64,000 bases of DNA from Prolixibacteraceae bacterium (GTDB lineage: Bacteria > Bacteroidota > Bacteroidia > Bacteroidales > Prolixibacteraceae), in assembly GCA_003457135.1 (NCBI GenBank), contig DMSQ01000030.1:74634-138633 (forward strand), given 5' to 3'. Position 1 is the first letter of the stretch; each line of letters opens with the position of its first letter. The notes beneath the pieces are model-generated. The model saw only the letters and a list, made by a program, of their open reading frames with translations. It was not told the DNA's origin and did no database searches. Made by a program: the position numbers and the translations under genes. Below, in pieces: positions 17,706-27,146 of this stretch.

Positions 17706-18761
17706 ATGATAGAAATTTTTAAACAAATGGATAGAGAAGAATTGGATATTGATCAGTTAATGTGGAATGATTTTTCAGGAGAAATAACTTCTGAAGGAAA
17801 ACTATTACTCAACCGTGGGGTGAACCAAAGTGTTGAAAATAAACGCTACTATTCAGAACAAAGGAAATTATGGCGTTTGGTTGATCGGTATCAGAAAATG
17901 CAAAAGATTGACGAACACAAAGCCTATCAAAAAATTTCAAACCAATTATTTGCAAGGAAAAAAGTTGGCTATTTTATCCAGCTTCAGCGTATTGCTGCGA
18001 TATTGCTGTTACCCGTTCTAATAGTATCAGCAATTTATTATTACTCAGAAAGAAATCATTCCCGGCAATTTTCATCTGTATATAACACTGTCGAAACTTC
18101 TTTAGGCATGCGCTCTAGTTTAACCTTGCCCGATGGTACCAAAGTTTGGTTAAACGCCGGAAGCAAACTAAGTTACCCAATACTTTTTTCTGACAAAGTC
18201 AGGGAAGTAAAATTAAGCGGAGAAGCTTATTTTGATGTAAAAAAGGATAAAAAATGGCCTTTTGTAGTCAGTTGCGGAAACATGAATATTATTGTGACGG
18301 GAACAATTTTCAATTGTAATGCGTATGCTGAGAATAATCAGATACAAACTGTTTTGATTGAAGGTCATGTTACGGTTATGAACCAAAGCGCTGCAGAAAC
18401 TGAAGTTCTCGCTCCGGGTGAACTGGCTGTTTTCGGGCGAAACAGTCAAAAAATCACCAAATCAAAAGTTGATCTTGAAAAATACATTGCCTGGAAAAGC
18501 GGCAAACTCATGTTCAGGGAAGATAATATGAATGTTGTAATTGAAAAATTGGAGCGCTGGTACAATGTTGAATTTGAAATAAAAGACAAAGAGATTTCTG
18601 ATTATATATACACCGCAACATTCGTCGATGAAAGCCTGGATCAGGTGCTTAAAATGCTATCCATTTCGGCGCCAATTAGCTATAGAGTTTCAGTGCGTAG
18701 CAAGCAGGAAGATCAGACTTTTGAAAAGCAAACGGTAAAATTGTACAAAAAGAAAACATAA
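17706..18761 (+). CDS. FecR-family anti-sigma factor
   Basis: A single-pass inner-membrane regulator of about 351 residues. A cytoplasmic N-terminal part that would hold the sigma factor is followed by a transmembrane helix (IAAILLLPVLIVSAIYYY). The periplasmic FecR domain includes SLTLPDGTKVWLNAGSKLSYP and VKLSGEAYFDVKKD. The C-terminal DUF4974-like domain (MNVVIEKLERWYNVEFEI) contacts the STN domain of SusC. The start is uncertain: ATG at 17706 was taken, ATG at 17727 (MDREELDID) is as good, and GTG at 17691 is possible. The sigma-factor gene ends 34 bases upstream. Confidence 0.93.
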   Translation: MIEIFKQMDREELDIDQLMWNDFSGEITSEGKLLLNRGVNQSVENKRYYSEQRKLWRLVDRYQKMQKIDEHKAYQKISNQLFARKKVGYFIQLQRIAAILLLPVLIVSAIYYYSERNHSRQFSSVYNTVETSLGMRSSLTLPDGTKVWLNAGSKLSYPILFSDKVREVKLSGEAYFDVKKDKKWPFVVSCGNMNIIVTGTIFNCNAYAENNQIQTVLIEGHVTVMNQSAAETEVLAPGELAVFGRNSQKITKSKVDLEKYIAWKSGKLMFREDNMNVVIEKLERWYNVEFEIKDKEISDYIYTATFVDESLDQVLKMLSISAPISYRVSVRSKQEDQTFEKQTVKLYKKKT

Positions 18762-18878
18762 TAGTTTTAAAAGATCAATTATGAATAAAAAAAAGGAGAA
18801 AAGTTGTTGCAACCAACTTTCCTCCAAGTGATTAATAATAAATATTGCCAATTTATTAACCGTAATCAAACCAAAAGT

Positions 18879-21800
18879 ATGAAAAAAAATCTGTTATTAA
18901 ACAGAGTTCGGGGCTTTTTGGCCTTAAACTCAAAAGTATTTAGGGTTATGAGACTAACATTCTTTCTCTCTCTGCTCACGATTTTCCAGTCCATTGCTGG
19001 AAATATGTATTCTCAAAACACAAAACTTAGCCTCAAACTGAATGATGTTAAAGTTAAGGATGTGTTAAATGTGATTGAGGAAAAAAGTGAATTCTATTTT
19101 CTTTTCAATAGCAAACTGGTTGATGTCGAGCGAAAAGTTGATATCAATGTTTCCAACCAGCAAATCAATAAAATCCTGGATAATCTGTTTACAGGGTTCA
19201 ATGTGGGTTACACTGTTATGGATCGCCAGATCATCATTCAGGCAACCAATGAACCTAATGAGTCGAAAGCCGAAGTAGGTAAAACAGTTACCGGAGTAGT
19301 CAAAGACGAATCAGGAACTCCTCTTCCGGGTGTAACCGTTGCAGTTAAAGGAACTTCGCGCGGAACTCTGACCGGTATGGATGGTGAATACAAGCTGGAT
19401 CTTGCTGACGGCGATAAGGTTCTTATATTTTCATTCGTTGGGATGAAAACCCAGGAAGTTGCAGTCGGAGATCAGCGTGCCATTAATGTTACATTGGCAG
19501 AAGATGTTGTTGGTGTTGATGAAGTTGTAATTGTTGGTTATGGTATTCAACGGAAAGTTACTTCTACAGGTTCTGTGGTTTCTACCAAGGGAGAATCTTT
19601 AGAACAATCGCCAGGAACGAATTTATCCAACAATCTGGTTGGCCGTATGCCTGGATTGACAGCTGTTACACGAAGCGGCGAGCCTGGAGCCGATGGAGCT
19701 ACATTGCGTATTCGTGGTTCCAATACTTTGGGTGATAATAGTCCGCTGATAGTCGTTGACGGTGTTGCAAACCGCGGCATGGAACGACTCAACCCCAGTG
19801 ACATTGAAACTGTTACCATTCTGAAAGATGCTTCTGCAGCCATTTATGGTTCGCAAGCTGCAAATGGGGTAATCCTTGTTACCACAAAACGGGGTAGTAC
19901 TGGCAAGCCTATAGTAACATTAAACCTGAACCAGGGTTTTAACCAACCTACGCGCATACCTGAAATGGCTGATGCTGCCCAATATGCTACCATGCTGAAT
20001 GAAATTGGTTATTATAAGAGCTATAATTCTAAAACAGGCATATACTCAGCAGGCAGAAATACAAAGTATTCAGCTGAGGATATTCAGAAATACAGCGATG
20101 GTTCAGACCCGTGGGGACACCCGAATACCGATTGGTTTAGTGAAGTTTTTAAACCTTGGTCCGGCCAGAATCAGCAAAATGCTTCAATCTCTGGTGGAAA
20201 CGAGAACATGAAATATTTCATATCCCTTGGTGCCAAATTCGAAGACGGTTATTACAACAACAGCGCTACCAATTATAAACAATACAATTTCCGCACCAAC
20301 ATCGATGGTAAGGTAAATAAATACATCAGTGTTGCTTTTGATGTTGCCGGAAGGGAAGAATTAAGAAATTACCCGACACGCTCAGCCGGATCAATTTTCC
20401 GTATGCTCATGCGTGGTAAACCAACTATGCCTGCTTTCTGGCCAGACGGAACACCCGGACCAGACATTGAATATGGTGATAACCCGGCAGTGACTAGCAC
20501 CGACGCTACCGGATATGATATGGATAAAAGGTATGTACTTGAAAGCAATTTACGTACAGTAGTTGTTGTTCCCTGGGTTACAGGCTTATCAATTACAGCA
20601 AATGCTTCATTTGATAAATTTTTCAGCTTCCATAAAAAATTCGAAACTCCCTGGTATCTGTACACCTGGGATGGCAATGCTGACCATAAAGTGACCAAAG
20701 GCAAACGTGGTTTGGATTCACCTCAGTTATCAGAAGACATGGCTGATGCACAGGCAATAAATATAAATGCCTATGCTACTTATGAAAAGACATTTTCGGA
20801 CATACACAACGTCAAAGTTATGGCAGGTGTTGAGAGACGAAATGGAAAGAGAGACGTTTTCAATGCCTTTCGTAAAAACTTTATTTCAGCTGCAGTTGAC
20901 CAGTTGTTTGCCGGCGCTTCAGACCAATACATGTCGAATAGCGGATCAGCAAGTCAGAACGCTTACCAGAGTTACTTTGGACGTGTAAATTATGATCTGA
21001 GCAAAAAGTATATGGCCGAATTTGTCTGGAGATATGACGGTTCCTATAAATTTCCAACCAGCAAACAGTTTGGATTTTTCCCCGGCATTTCTGCCGGATG
21101 GCGTATTTCAGAAGAAAATTTCTGGAAAGAAAATTTAGCTGTCATTAACGACTTTAAACTTCGCGGATCGTGGGGACAAACCGGAAATGACCGTATTGCT
21201 GAATATCAGTACCTGGCTACTTACGGTTATATGGCAAACAGGTCTTATGTATTTGGAACCGGTGAATATAAGCTTCTGAATGAAACAAAAACACCAAATC
21301 CCAATGTAACCTGGGAAGTAGCCAATCAGGCTAATATTGGTTTTGACGCGCTTTTGATGAATAGTAAATTGTCAATATCGGCTGATTATTTTAACAATGT
21401 CCGAACTCAAATTTTGATCAGGAGGAATGCCTCGGTTCCAAATTCAACCGGTTTAACCTTACCTCCTGAAAATATTGGTAAAGTTCAGAACAGGGGTTTT
21501 GAAGCAGTAATTGGATACCATGACAATTTAGGAGATTTTGAATATGATTTATCAGTAAATGGCAGTTATTCGAAGAATAAAATTGTTTTCTGGGATGAAA
21601 CACCAGGCATACCTTCCTATCAGCAATCTACCGGCAGACCTATGGGTTCTTCCTTGTATTACGAAGCAATAGGTATCTTTAAAGATAAGGCTCAAATTGA
21701 TGCCACTCCTCATTGGGCTGGCGCTCAACCTGGCGATATCATTTTTAAGGATGTTAATGATGACAAAGTCATCAACGGCTTGGACCGGGTAATGAATGAA

Positions 21801-22271
21801 AAGAATGACTTCCCAAGGTTTATTGGCGGCTTAACTTTTAACCTGAAATACAGGCAATTTGATTTAGCCATGCTTATTCAGGGTGCAGCGGGCGCCCAAC
21901 AATACATTTTCCCGGAATCGGGCGAGATTGGCAACTATTACAAAGAATTTGCAGATAATCGCTGGACTCCTGAAAAAACCAATGCTTCTTTTCCAAGGGC
22001 ATTTAACCGCGGCGATGAATACTGGGGAGGCCAGGGAAATACTTTTTGGCTGAGAAGCACCGATTATGTCCGTTTAAAAAACCTGGAAGTTGGATATAGT
22101 CTTCCATTGAGTGCAAATAAGACACTTGGCATCGAAAACCTTCGCATTTATGTGAATGGCCTTAACCTGCTTACCGTTGACAAAGCGAAAATTATTGACC
22201 CTGAAACTACAGCCGGGACATCATACGCTCCACAACGGGTTATTACTTCTGGTTTAACTTTAACATTCTAA
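18879..22271 (+). CDS. SusC/RagA-family transporter with N-terminal STN signalling domain
   Basis: A TonB-dependent transporter of 1130 residues from the ATG at 18879. The open frame extends to a TTG at 18804, but MKKNLLLNRVRG begins a normal long signal region. Order of parts: signal and hydrophobic segment (RLTFFLSLLTIFQSIAG), STN domain (KLNDVKVKDVLNVIEEKSEFYF, then RQIIIQ), carboxypeptidase-like sandwich (VTGVVKDESGTPLPGVTV), TonB-box region DEVVIVGYG, plug with VTILKDASAAIYGSQAANGV, barrel ending in SGLTLTF. The STN domain matches the FecR/sigma pair immediately upstream. The partner SusD begins 13 bases after the stop. Confidence 0.95.
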   Translation: MKKNLLLNRVRGFLALNSKVFRVMRLTFFLSLLTIFQSIAGNMYSQNTKLSLKLNDVKVKDVLNVIEEKSEFYFLFNSKLVDVERKVDINVSNQQINKILDNLFTGFNVGYTVMDRQIIIQATNEPNESKAEVGKTVTGVVKDESGTPLPGVTVAVKGTSRGTLTGMDGEYKLDLADGDKVLIFSFVGMKTQEVAVGDQRAINVTLAEDVVGVDEVVIVGYGIQRKVTSTGSVVSTKGESLEQSPGTNLSNNLVGRMPGLTAVTRSGEPGADGATLRIRGSNTLGDNSPLIVVDGVANRGMERLNPSDIETVTILKDASAAIYGSQAANGVILVTTKRGSTGKPIVTLNLNQGFNQPTRIPEMADAAQYATMLNEIGYYKSYNSKTGIYSAGRNTKYSAEDIQKYSDGSDPWGHPNTDWFSEVFKPWSGQNQQNASISGGNENMKYFISLGAKFEDGYYNNSATNYKQYNFRTNIDGKVNKYISVAFDVAGREELRNYPTRSAGSIFRMLMRGKPTMPAFWPDGTPGPDIEYGDNPAVTSTDATGYDMDKRYVLESNLRTVVVVPWVTGLSITANASFDKFFSFHKKFETPWYLYTWDGNADHKVTKGKRGLDSPQLSEDMADAQAININAYATYEKTFSDIHNVKVMAGVERRNGKRDVFNAFRKNFISAAVDQLFAGASDQYMSNSGSASQNAYQSYFGRVNYDLSKKYMAEFVWRYDGSYKFPTSKQFGFFPGISAGWRISEENFWKENLAVINDFKLRGSWGQTGNDRIAEYQYLATYGYMANRSYVFGTGEYKLLNETKTPNPNVTWEVANQANIGFDALLMNSKLSISADYFNNVRTQILIRRNASVPNSTGLTLPPENIGKVQNRGFEAVIGYHDNLGDFEYDLSVNGSYSKNKIVFWDETPGIPSYQQSTGRPMGSSLYYEAIGIFKDKAQIDATPHWAGAQPGDIIFKDVNDDKVINGLDRVMNEKNDFPRFIGGLTFNLKYRQFDLAMLIQGAAGAQQYIFPESGEIGNYYKEFADNRWTPEKTNASFPRAFNRGDEYWGGQGNTFWLRSTDYVRLKNLEVGYSLPLSANKTLGIENLRIYVNGLNLLTVDKAKIIDPETTAGTSYAPQRVITSGLTLTF

Positions 22272-22284
22272 AAAAGAAATAACT

Positions 22285-24132
22285 ATGAAAAAGATATTCA
22301 ATATATTGATGATTGTATCGGTCATCTCATTCGTTTCCTCTTGTACAAATACGGAAGATTTTTTGGATAAAAAACCGTTGGGCGACTATTCAGAAATTGA
22401 TGTATGGAGCGATCCTGCCCTTATCGAGACTTTTGTGAACAGTATGTATCGAGATGCATTGGGTTTACCGTTCACTGTTATCCTCCTTTCTAATTATGTG
22501 GACGAATCTAATTTGGCCTGGGATTGGGATGTAAACAACTTTAATAAAAGTTTGATGACATCAGATGGTTTATATGGTTGGGCTACATCGTGGACAGCTC
22601 AATATACCCGGCATTTTCAATGGGCCCCTTTGTACGCTAATGTAAGGCGCACTAACATCTTCTTTTCAAAAATTAATTCAGTAAAATCGGACGATAAGGC
22701 CAAATTGGATGATTTAAAAGGGCAAGCCTATTTTATGCGTGCATGGACTTACTTCTATTTGACCAATCTTTATGGTGGTGTTCCAATTATTACCAAGGTT
22801 TATGGTTTGAATGATGAATTTACTGTTGCACGGAATAGCTACGATGAAAGTATTAAGTTTATAGTTGGTCAGCTCGATTCTGCAGTTATGAATTTACCTG
22901 CGGTTTATGTAACCAATGGCCGTGTTACCAAAGGCGCTGCATTGGCATTAAAATCGAGGGTGTTGCTCTATGCTGCCAGCGATTTGCATAATTCAGCAAA
23001 AAACAGTGTGGTTACCAGTGGATTTTCAAAACCTGAATTGTTAGGTTATGTGGGTGGTGATGCAACTGCCCGCTGGACTGCTGCAAAAGCTGCTGCAAAA
23101 GCTGTAATTGATCTGAATAAATACAGCTTATACAAGTCATCTCCGGCAGCAACTGATTCTGTTGCCCAGAATTTTGTTGAATTATTTACTTCAAAAGGAA
23201 CATCTGAAGACATCTTATTGCAGTTTTTTACCCCCAAAACTGATGAGGGTTGGGATGGATATAACCCCGGGTTGTACTCCGGGCCAAATGGCTACCATAA
23301 CTGGGGCGCCAATGCTCCACTTGGCGACCTGGTTGATGACTATGAAATGAAGGACGGAAGCAAATTCGACTGGAATAAACCGGCACACAAAGCGAATCCA
23401 TATCTCAAGCGTGATGCCCGTTTTTATGCCACTATTCTTTACGAAGGCGTACAATGGAGAAAACGTCCGTCTGATGGATTGGCCATTGATCCATTCAGCA
23501 AAATTCAGGTTGGCTACGTGTACGATCAGTCTGGAAAAATGATTAAAGCAGGTATGGATACCCGCTCAGGTCCTATCGAAGACTGGAATGGCGGAAAAAC
23601 CGGATATTATGTAAGAAAATATATTGATCCTTCGGTTGATCCTCAGTATGTAAAACAGGATGTTCCATTTAAGTACTTCCGGTATGGTGAAATTCTGTTA
23701 AATTATGCTGAAGCTTGTATCGAACTTGGACAGGATGCTGAAGCCAGAACCTATATAAACATGATTCGCACCCGTGCCGGTCAACCTGTTATTGCCGCCA
23801 GTGTTACAGGTGATGCATTAAAGGAGGCCTATCGTCATGAACGTCGTATTGAATTGGCTTATGAAGATCAACGTTTCTGGGATGTACGCCGCTGGTTGAT
23901 TGGGCCTGTGGCTTATAAACAAACTTCTTCTGTTGATGTACGCTATATTACAACAGAAACATCAGTTCCTGCATACAGAAAAACGGATGGCTCTACTTAT
24001 GGCGCTCCAATTTTCTCTAAGAAAGACACACCGGGAGATGCCAGAGCCTGGCTTAACAAAGCATATTTCTTTCCGATTATGCGTGATGAAATGAATAAAA
24101 ATACCCTGTTGGTTCAAAATCCCGGTTACTAA
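22285..24132 (+). CDS. SusD/RagB-family glycan-binding lipoprotein
   Basis: A 615-residue lipoprotein. A signal peptide ends in SFVSSC, with the acceptor cysteine followed by TNTEDFLDKKP, the common SusD start. The SusD core is seen in GQAYFMRAWTYFYLTNLYGGVP, FYATILYEGVQWRKRPSD, YFRYGEILLNYAEACIELGQ and HERRIELAYEDQRFWDVRRW. It pairs with the upstream STN-SusC. A strong hairpin follows its stop, so the downstream enzyme genes would be transcribed at a lower level or from their own promoters. Confidence 0.95.
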   Translation: MKKIFNILMIVSVISFVSSCTNTEDFLDKKPLGDYSEIDVWSDPALIETFVNSMYRDALGLPFTVILLSNYVDESNLAWDWDVNNFNKSLMTSDGLYGWATSWTAQYTRHFQWAPLYANVRRTNIFFSKINSVKSDDKAKLDDLKGQAYFMRAWTYFYLTNLYGGVPIITKVYGLNDEFTVARNSYDESIKFIVGQLDSAVMNLPAVYVTNGRVTKGAALALKSRVLLYAASDLHNSAKNSVVTSGFSKPELLGYVGGDATARWTAAKAAAKAVIDLNKYSLYKSSPAATDSVAQNFVELFTSKGTSEDILLQFFTPKTDEGWDGYNPGLYSGPNGYHNWGANAPLGDLVDDYEMKDGSKFDWNKPAHKANPYLKRDARFYATILYEGVQWRKRPSDGLAIDPFSKIQVGYVYDQSGKMIKAGMDTRSGPIEDWNGGKTGYYVRKYIDPSVDPQYVKQDVPFKYFRYGEILLNYAEACIELGQDAEARTYINMIRTRAGQPVIAASVTGDALKEAYRHERRIELAYEDQRFWDVRRWLIGPVAYKQTSSVDVRYITTETSVPAYRKTDGSTYGAPIFSKKDTPGDARAWLNKAYFFPIMRDEMNKNTLLVQNPGY

Positions 24133-24150
24133 TAGAATATGAAATTTTAT

Positions 24151-24197
24151 AAATGGCAGGCAAACTTACAAAAGCTTTGCTTGCCATTTATCTTTTA
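24151..24197 (+). terminator. Strong hairpin terminator or attenuator after SusD
   Basis: AAATGGCAGGCAAA (24151-24164) pairs with TTTGCTTGCCATTT (24176-24189), 13 of 14 Watson-Crick pairs plus one G-T. ATCTTTT follows. Such a hairpin between susD and downstream enzymes would raise SusC/D expression relative to the enzymes. Confidence 0.85.
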
Positions 24198-24216
24198 ATG
24201 CCTAAAATTGAAATCT

Positions 24217-24537
24217 ATGAAAAAGGTATTGTTTTTACTATCCCTAATGAGTATGATTTTTGATATGCTCAATGCCCAGGTCGTTCATACAAACGCTGTT
24301 TTATTTGATTCCGGGTGGCGATTTCACCTTGGTGGGGCACAAGGTGCCGAACAACCGGGATTTGACGATTCCAGGTGGAGAACACTCGATCTTCCGCACG
24401 ATTGGAGCATCGAAGACCTGCCCGGCACCGACTCGCCGTTTAACCGCGATGCAATCAGCCAGGTACATGGCGGTTTTACCACCGGAGGAACGGGGTGGTA
24501 CCGTAAATCATTTGTTTTGCCTGAATGCAAAGCCTGA
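24217..24537 (+). pseudogene. 5' remnant of a GH2 glycoside hydrolase
   Basis: A signal peptide is followed by about 85 residues of a GH2 sugar-binding domain, then an abrupt TGA. It matches the start of the intact GH2 at 29116 closely (AEQPGFDDS.WR.LDLPHDWSIEDLPGT, then GGFTTGGTGWYRK) but is a different sequence. At the point where the intact enzyme continues with the rest of the jelly roll, this one ends in LPECKA and the sulfatase gene begins 14 bases later. A GH2-like 3' end lies directly after the sulfatase, so the middle of this gene appears to have been replaced. ATG at 24217 is preferred over the in-frame TTG at 24208. Confidence 0.9.
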
Positions 24538-24550
24538 ATAACAGAAATTT

Positions 24551-26053
24551 ATGAAAAGAATTAAGACAATAATCAGTTATGGATTAGCAGCAGCCATTCC
24601 GGTTGCAGCACTTAATCTTCAGTCTTGTAAGGAAAAAACCAAGCCGAATGTGATTTTCATCCTCCTCGACGACTTTGGCTATACCGACCTGGTATGCTAT
24701 GGGAGCAGATTCTATGAGACACCAAATATCGACCATCTTGCCCAGCAAGGTGTTATGTTCACCAATGCCTATGCTGCCTGCCCGGTATCATCACCTACAA
24801 GGGCTGCTATCATGACGGGAAAATATCCAGTCAGAACAGGTATCACTGATTGGATACCAGGACGACAGGCATCAAACAACGGCTCGCCGTATGACAAGCT
24901 CATAGCCCTTCCCTTCAGACAGCAACTAGAAAGGGACGAGATCTCCGTTGCTGAAATGCTAAGAGGTAACGGCTACAGAACCATGATATCCGGCAAATGG
25001 CACCTGGGCGAAGACCAACAGTTCTGGCCTGAGAACCAGGGATTTGACATTAACAAGGGAGGCACGGGTCTGGGATATCCAAACATGAGCGGAAAGGCAA
25101 ACGGCTATTTTTCTCCTTACGGCAATCCCAGGCTCGAGGACGGTCCCGACGGTGAATACCTGACCGACAGACAAACCGATGAGGCAATACGGTTTATTGA
25201 AGAAAGCCGTACCAGACCATTCTTTGTATATCTGTCATATTTTGCTGTGCATAATCCTATGCAGGCCAAGGAGGAACAAATAGCCCATTTCACTCATAAA
25301 GCTGATTCACTAGGATTATCAAAGGCTGATCCTTTTACCTCCGACCCCGACTGGATAAGACCTACGATGAGTGACAACTTCAGAGAGCGAATAATTCAGA
25401 GCAGCGCGGTCTATGCTTCAATGATTTACAGTGTTGATGAAAATATCGGGCGACTGATGAGTAAGCTTGATGAGCTCAGCCTGGATAAAAATACTATAAT
25501 CATATTCACATCCGACAATGGGGGTTTGTCAACCGCTGAAGGATCACCCACATGCAATGCTCCACTAAGAGCAGGTAAGGGATGGCTTTATGAGGGCGGA
25601 ATAAGGGTCCCTCTTATTATAAGGTACCCGGGAAAAGGAGAGCCGGGCACTGTGATCCATACACCAGTTTCATCAATAGACTACTTTTCTACTATTGCTG
25701 AAATGACAGGTTCCGATGCCGGAAGAGCTGAACCCGATGGAATAAGCTTCACTGCTCTTTTCAGAGAAGACAATCTGCCGGAAAGACCCCTTTTCTGGCA
25801 TTATCCCCACTATTCAAACCAGGGTGGTTACCCTGGAAGTGCTGTCAGGCTCGGGAAATACAAGCTTATTGACAATTTCGTATCAGGAAGACAGGAATTG
25901 TATGATCTTGAGGCGGATATTTCGGAGACCAGGGACATTTCCTCGTCAAACCCGGGCAAGACAAAAGAGCTTTATGACATTTTGAATAATTGGAGAAAGG
26001 CTACAGATGCGAAAATGATGGAGTCAAACCCGAAATGGAACGGAGACAGGTGA
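24551..26053 (+). CDS. Arylsulfatase-type sulfatase (S1 family), serine-type active site
   Basis: A 500-residue sulfatase, full length. Signal peptide with lipobox-like LNLQSC (Cys26), so probably membrane-anchored. Calcium-site aspartates lie in FILLDDFGYTD. The modification motif S80-S-P-T-R84 within CPVSSPTRAAIMTGKYP carries serine where other sulfatases have cysteine, so formylglycine formation needs an anaerobic maturase (anSME), not seen in this window. Further family motifs are MISGKWHLGE and FTSDNGG. It would remove sulfate esters from a glycan. The gene lies exactly between the two ends of a broken GH2 gene, and its arginines are mostly AGA/AGG, unlike the SusC/D genes before it, which suggests transfer. 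Confidence 0.93.
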   Translation: MKRIKTIISYGLAAAIPVAALNLQSCKEKTKPNVIFILLDDFGYTDLVCYGSRFYETPNIDHLAQQGVMFTNAYAACPVSSPTRAAIMTGKYPVRTGITDWIPGRQASNNGSPYDKLIALPFRQQLERDEISVAEMLRGNGYRTMISGKWHLGEDQQFWPENQGFDINKGGTGLGYPNMSGKANGYFSPYGNPRLEDGPDGEYLTDRQTDEAIRFIEESRTRPFFVYLSYFAVHNPMQAKEEQIAHFTHKADSLGLSKADPFTSDPDWIRPTMSDNFRERIIQSSAVYASMIYSVDENIGRLMSKLDELSLDKNTIIIFTSDNGGLSTAEGSPTCNAPLRAGKGWLYEGGIRVPLIIRYPGKGEPGTVIHTPVSSIDYFSTIAEMTGSDAGRAEPDGISFTALFREDNLPERPLFWHYPHYSNQGGYPGSAVRLGKYKLIDNFVSGRQELYDLEADISETRDISSSNPGKTKELYDILNNWRKATDAKMMESNPKWNGDR

Positions 26054-26183
26054 TGCAGAACTTATTGGTTACAATCCCAGAAATGCCGAAGCAGATATTT
26101 CAACAATTCTGCTTAAGGAGGGAAAAACTGCGGGAATCATTAAAATTACTGCGAGTGCTGAAGGACTTGAAGGAGGTGAATAA
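26046..26183 (+). pseudogene. 3' remnant of a GH2-type enzyme overlapping the sulfatase end
   Basis: In the frame +1 to the sulfatase, from 26046 to the TAA at 26181-26183, 45 residues read GDAELIGYNPRNAEAD, then STILLKEGKTAGIIKITA and SAEGLEGGE. This resembles the last Ig-like strands of large GH2 enzymes. The intact GH2 at 29116 ends in the equivalent VIVKSENKEGNVKLKATADGL. There is no start codon or upstream domain. Together with the 5' remnant at 24217 it frames the sulfatase gene. The exact parent family (GH2 or another Ig-ended hydrolase) is less certain than the fact of truncation. Confidence 0.72.
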
Positions 26184-26213
26184 CTATAAAGAGTAAATAA
26201 AAAAGATTAAATT

Positions 26214-27146
26214 ATGGCTAACTTAATTAATAAGTCACTTCTTCTGATCCTGTTTGCATATGGATATATTCTTTCAGGACAGGAAATAAAAATGCCTCTG
26301 TACGCCGGTGCAATACCATATTCAAAACCTTCAGCTGCAAAGGAAATAATCGAGAAAACCGATATAACAGCATTCAGGAATGTTTCGGTACCGGGAATTG
26401 AAGTCTATCTTCCGACAAAAAAATATTCTACCGGGCAATGCGTGATCATTTGTCCTGGAGGTGGATACCGTCAGCTATCATATGATCTTGAAGGAACTGA
26501 TATTGTGGCTATTCTGAATTCAATTGGAGTGGCAGCGGTTGTTTTAAAATACCGGTTACCATCAAAAGAATACTGTACCGAACCACACAAGGTTCCTCTT
26601 TCAGATGCTCAGCGGGCTATGCGTCTGGTTCGGTTTTACGCTCTGGAATGGCATATCGACCCGGGGAAAATCGGAATCATGGGTTTTTCAGCCGGTGGTC
26701 ATCTTGCTTCAACCCTGGGGACACATTTTGATTATGGAAACAGTTCTTCGGCTGATTCTGTTGAAAAACAGAGCTGCCGACCGGATTTTATGATCCTGAT
26801 GTATCCTGTCATTTCTTTTATAGATACCGTAAAACATTCCGGTTCAAGAAAGAATTTACTGGGTGAGAATCCTGACAAAGAGTTAATATTGATGTATTCG
26901 AACGAATTACAGGTAAAGAATGATACACCTCCGGCATTTTTTGTTCACGCAGATAATGATGAAGGTGTCACGGTTAAGAACACTTTATTAATGTATAAGG
27001 CGCTGAGAAAGAAGAAAATACCAGCTGAGCTGCATATTCTTTCAGAGGGAGGACATGGTTTCGGATTGGCAGTTAATAATGAGCATGTCGCTTCCTGGAC
27101 CAACAGTATGAAGTTATGGTTGAACTCCCTCAATAAATCGCAGTAG
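26214..27146 (+). CDS. Secreted alpha/beta-hydrolase esterase (acetyl-esterase/BD-FAE-like)
   Basis: A 310-residue esterase with an N-terminal signal peptide (about 1-22). The HGGG-like oxyanion segment appears as CPGGGYR at 80-85. The nucleophile is S159 in GFSAGG, with D247 in FVHADNDEG and H281 in EGGHGFGL completing the triad. This layout is that of carbohydrate esterases that remove acetyl or feruloyl groups from polysaccharides. It abuts the next esterase (stop TAG directly followed by ATG), so the two are translationally coupled. An acetylated substrate is therefore likely, but the bond it cleaves is not certain. Confidence 0.9.
   Translation: MANLINKSLLLILFAYGYILSGQEIKMPLYAGAIPYSKPSAAKEIIEKTDITAFRNVSVPGIEVYLPTKKYSTGQCVIICPGGGYRQLSYDLEGTDIVAILNSIGVAAVVLKYRLPSKEYCTEPHKVPLSDAQRAMRLVRFYALEWHIDPGKIGIMGFSAGGHLASTLGTHFDYGNSSSADSVEKQSCRPDFMILMYPVISFIDTVKHSGSRKNLLGENPDKELILMYSNELQVKNDTPPAFFVHADNDEGVTVKNTLLMYKALRKKKIPAELHILSEGGHGFGLAVNNEHVASWTNSMKLWLNSLNKSQ

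Noticed and set aside
18804..18878. Upstream TTG start for the STN-type SusC
   Set aside because: The added 25 residues are not signal-peptide-like, and the ATG at 18879 begins the usual charged N-terminus before the hydrophobic segment.
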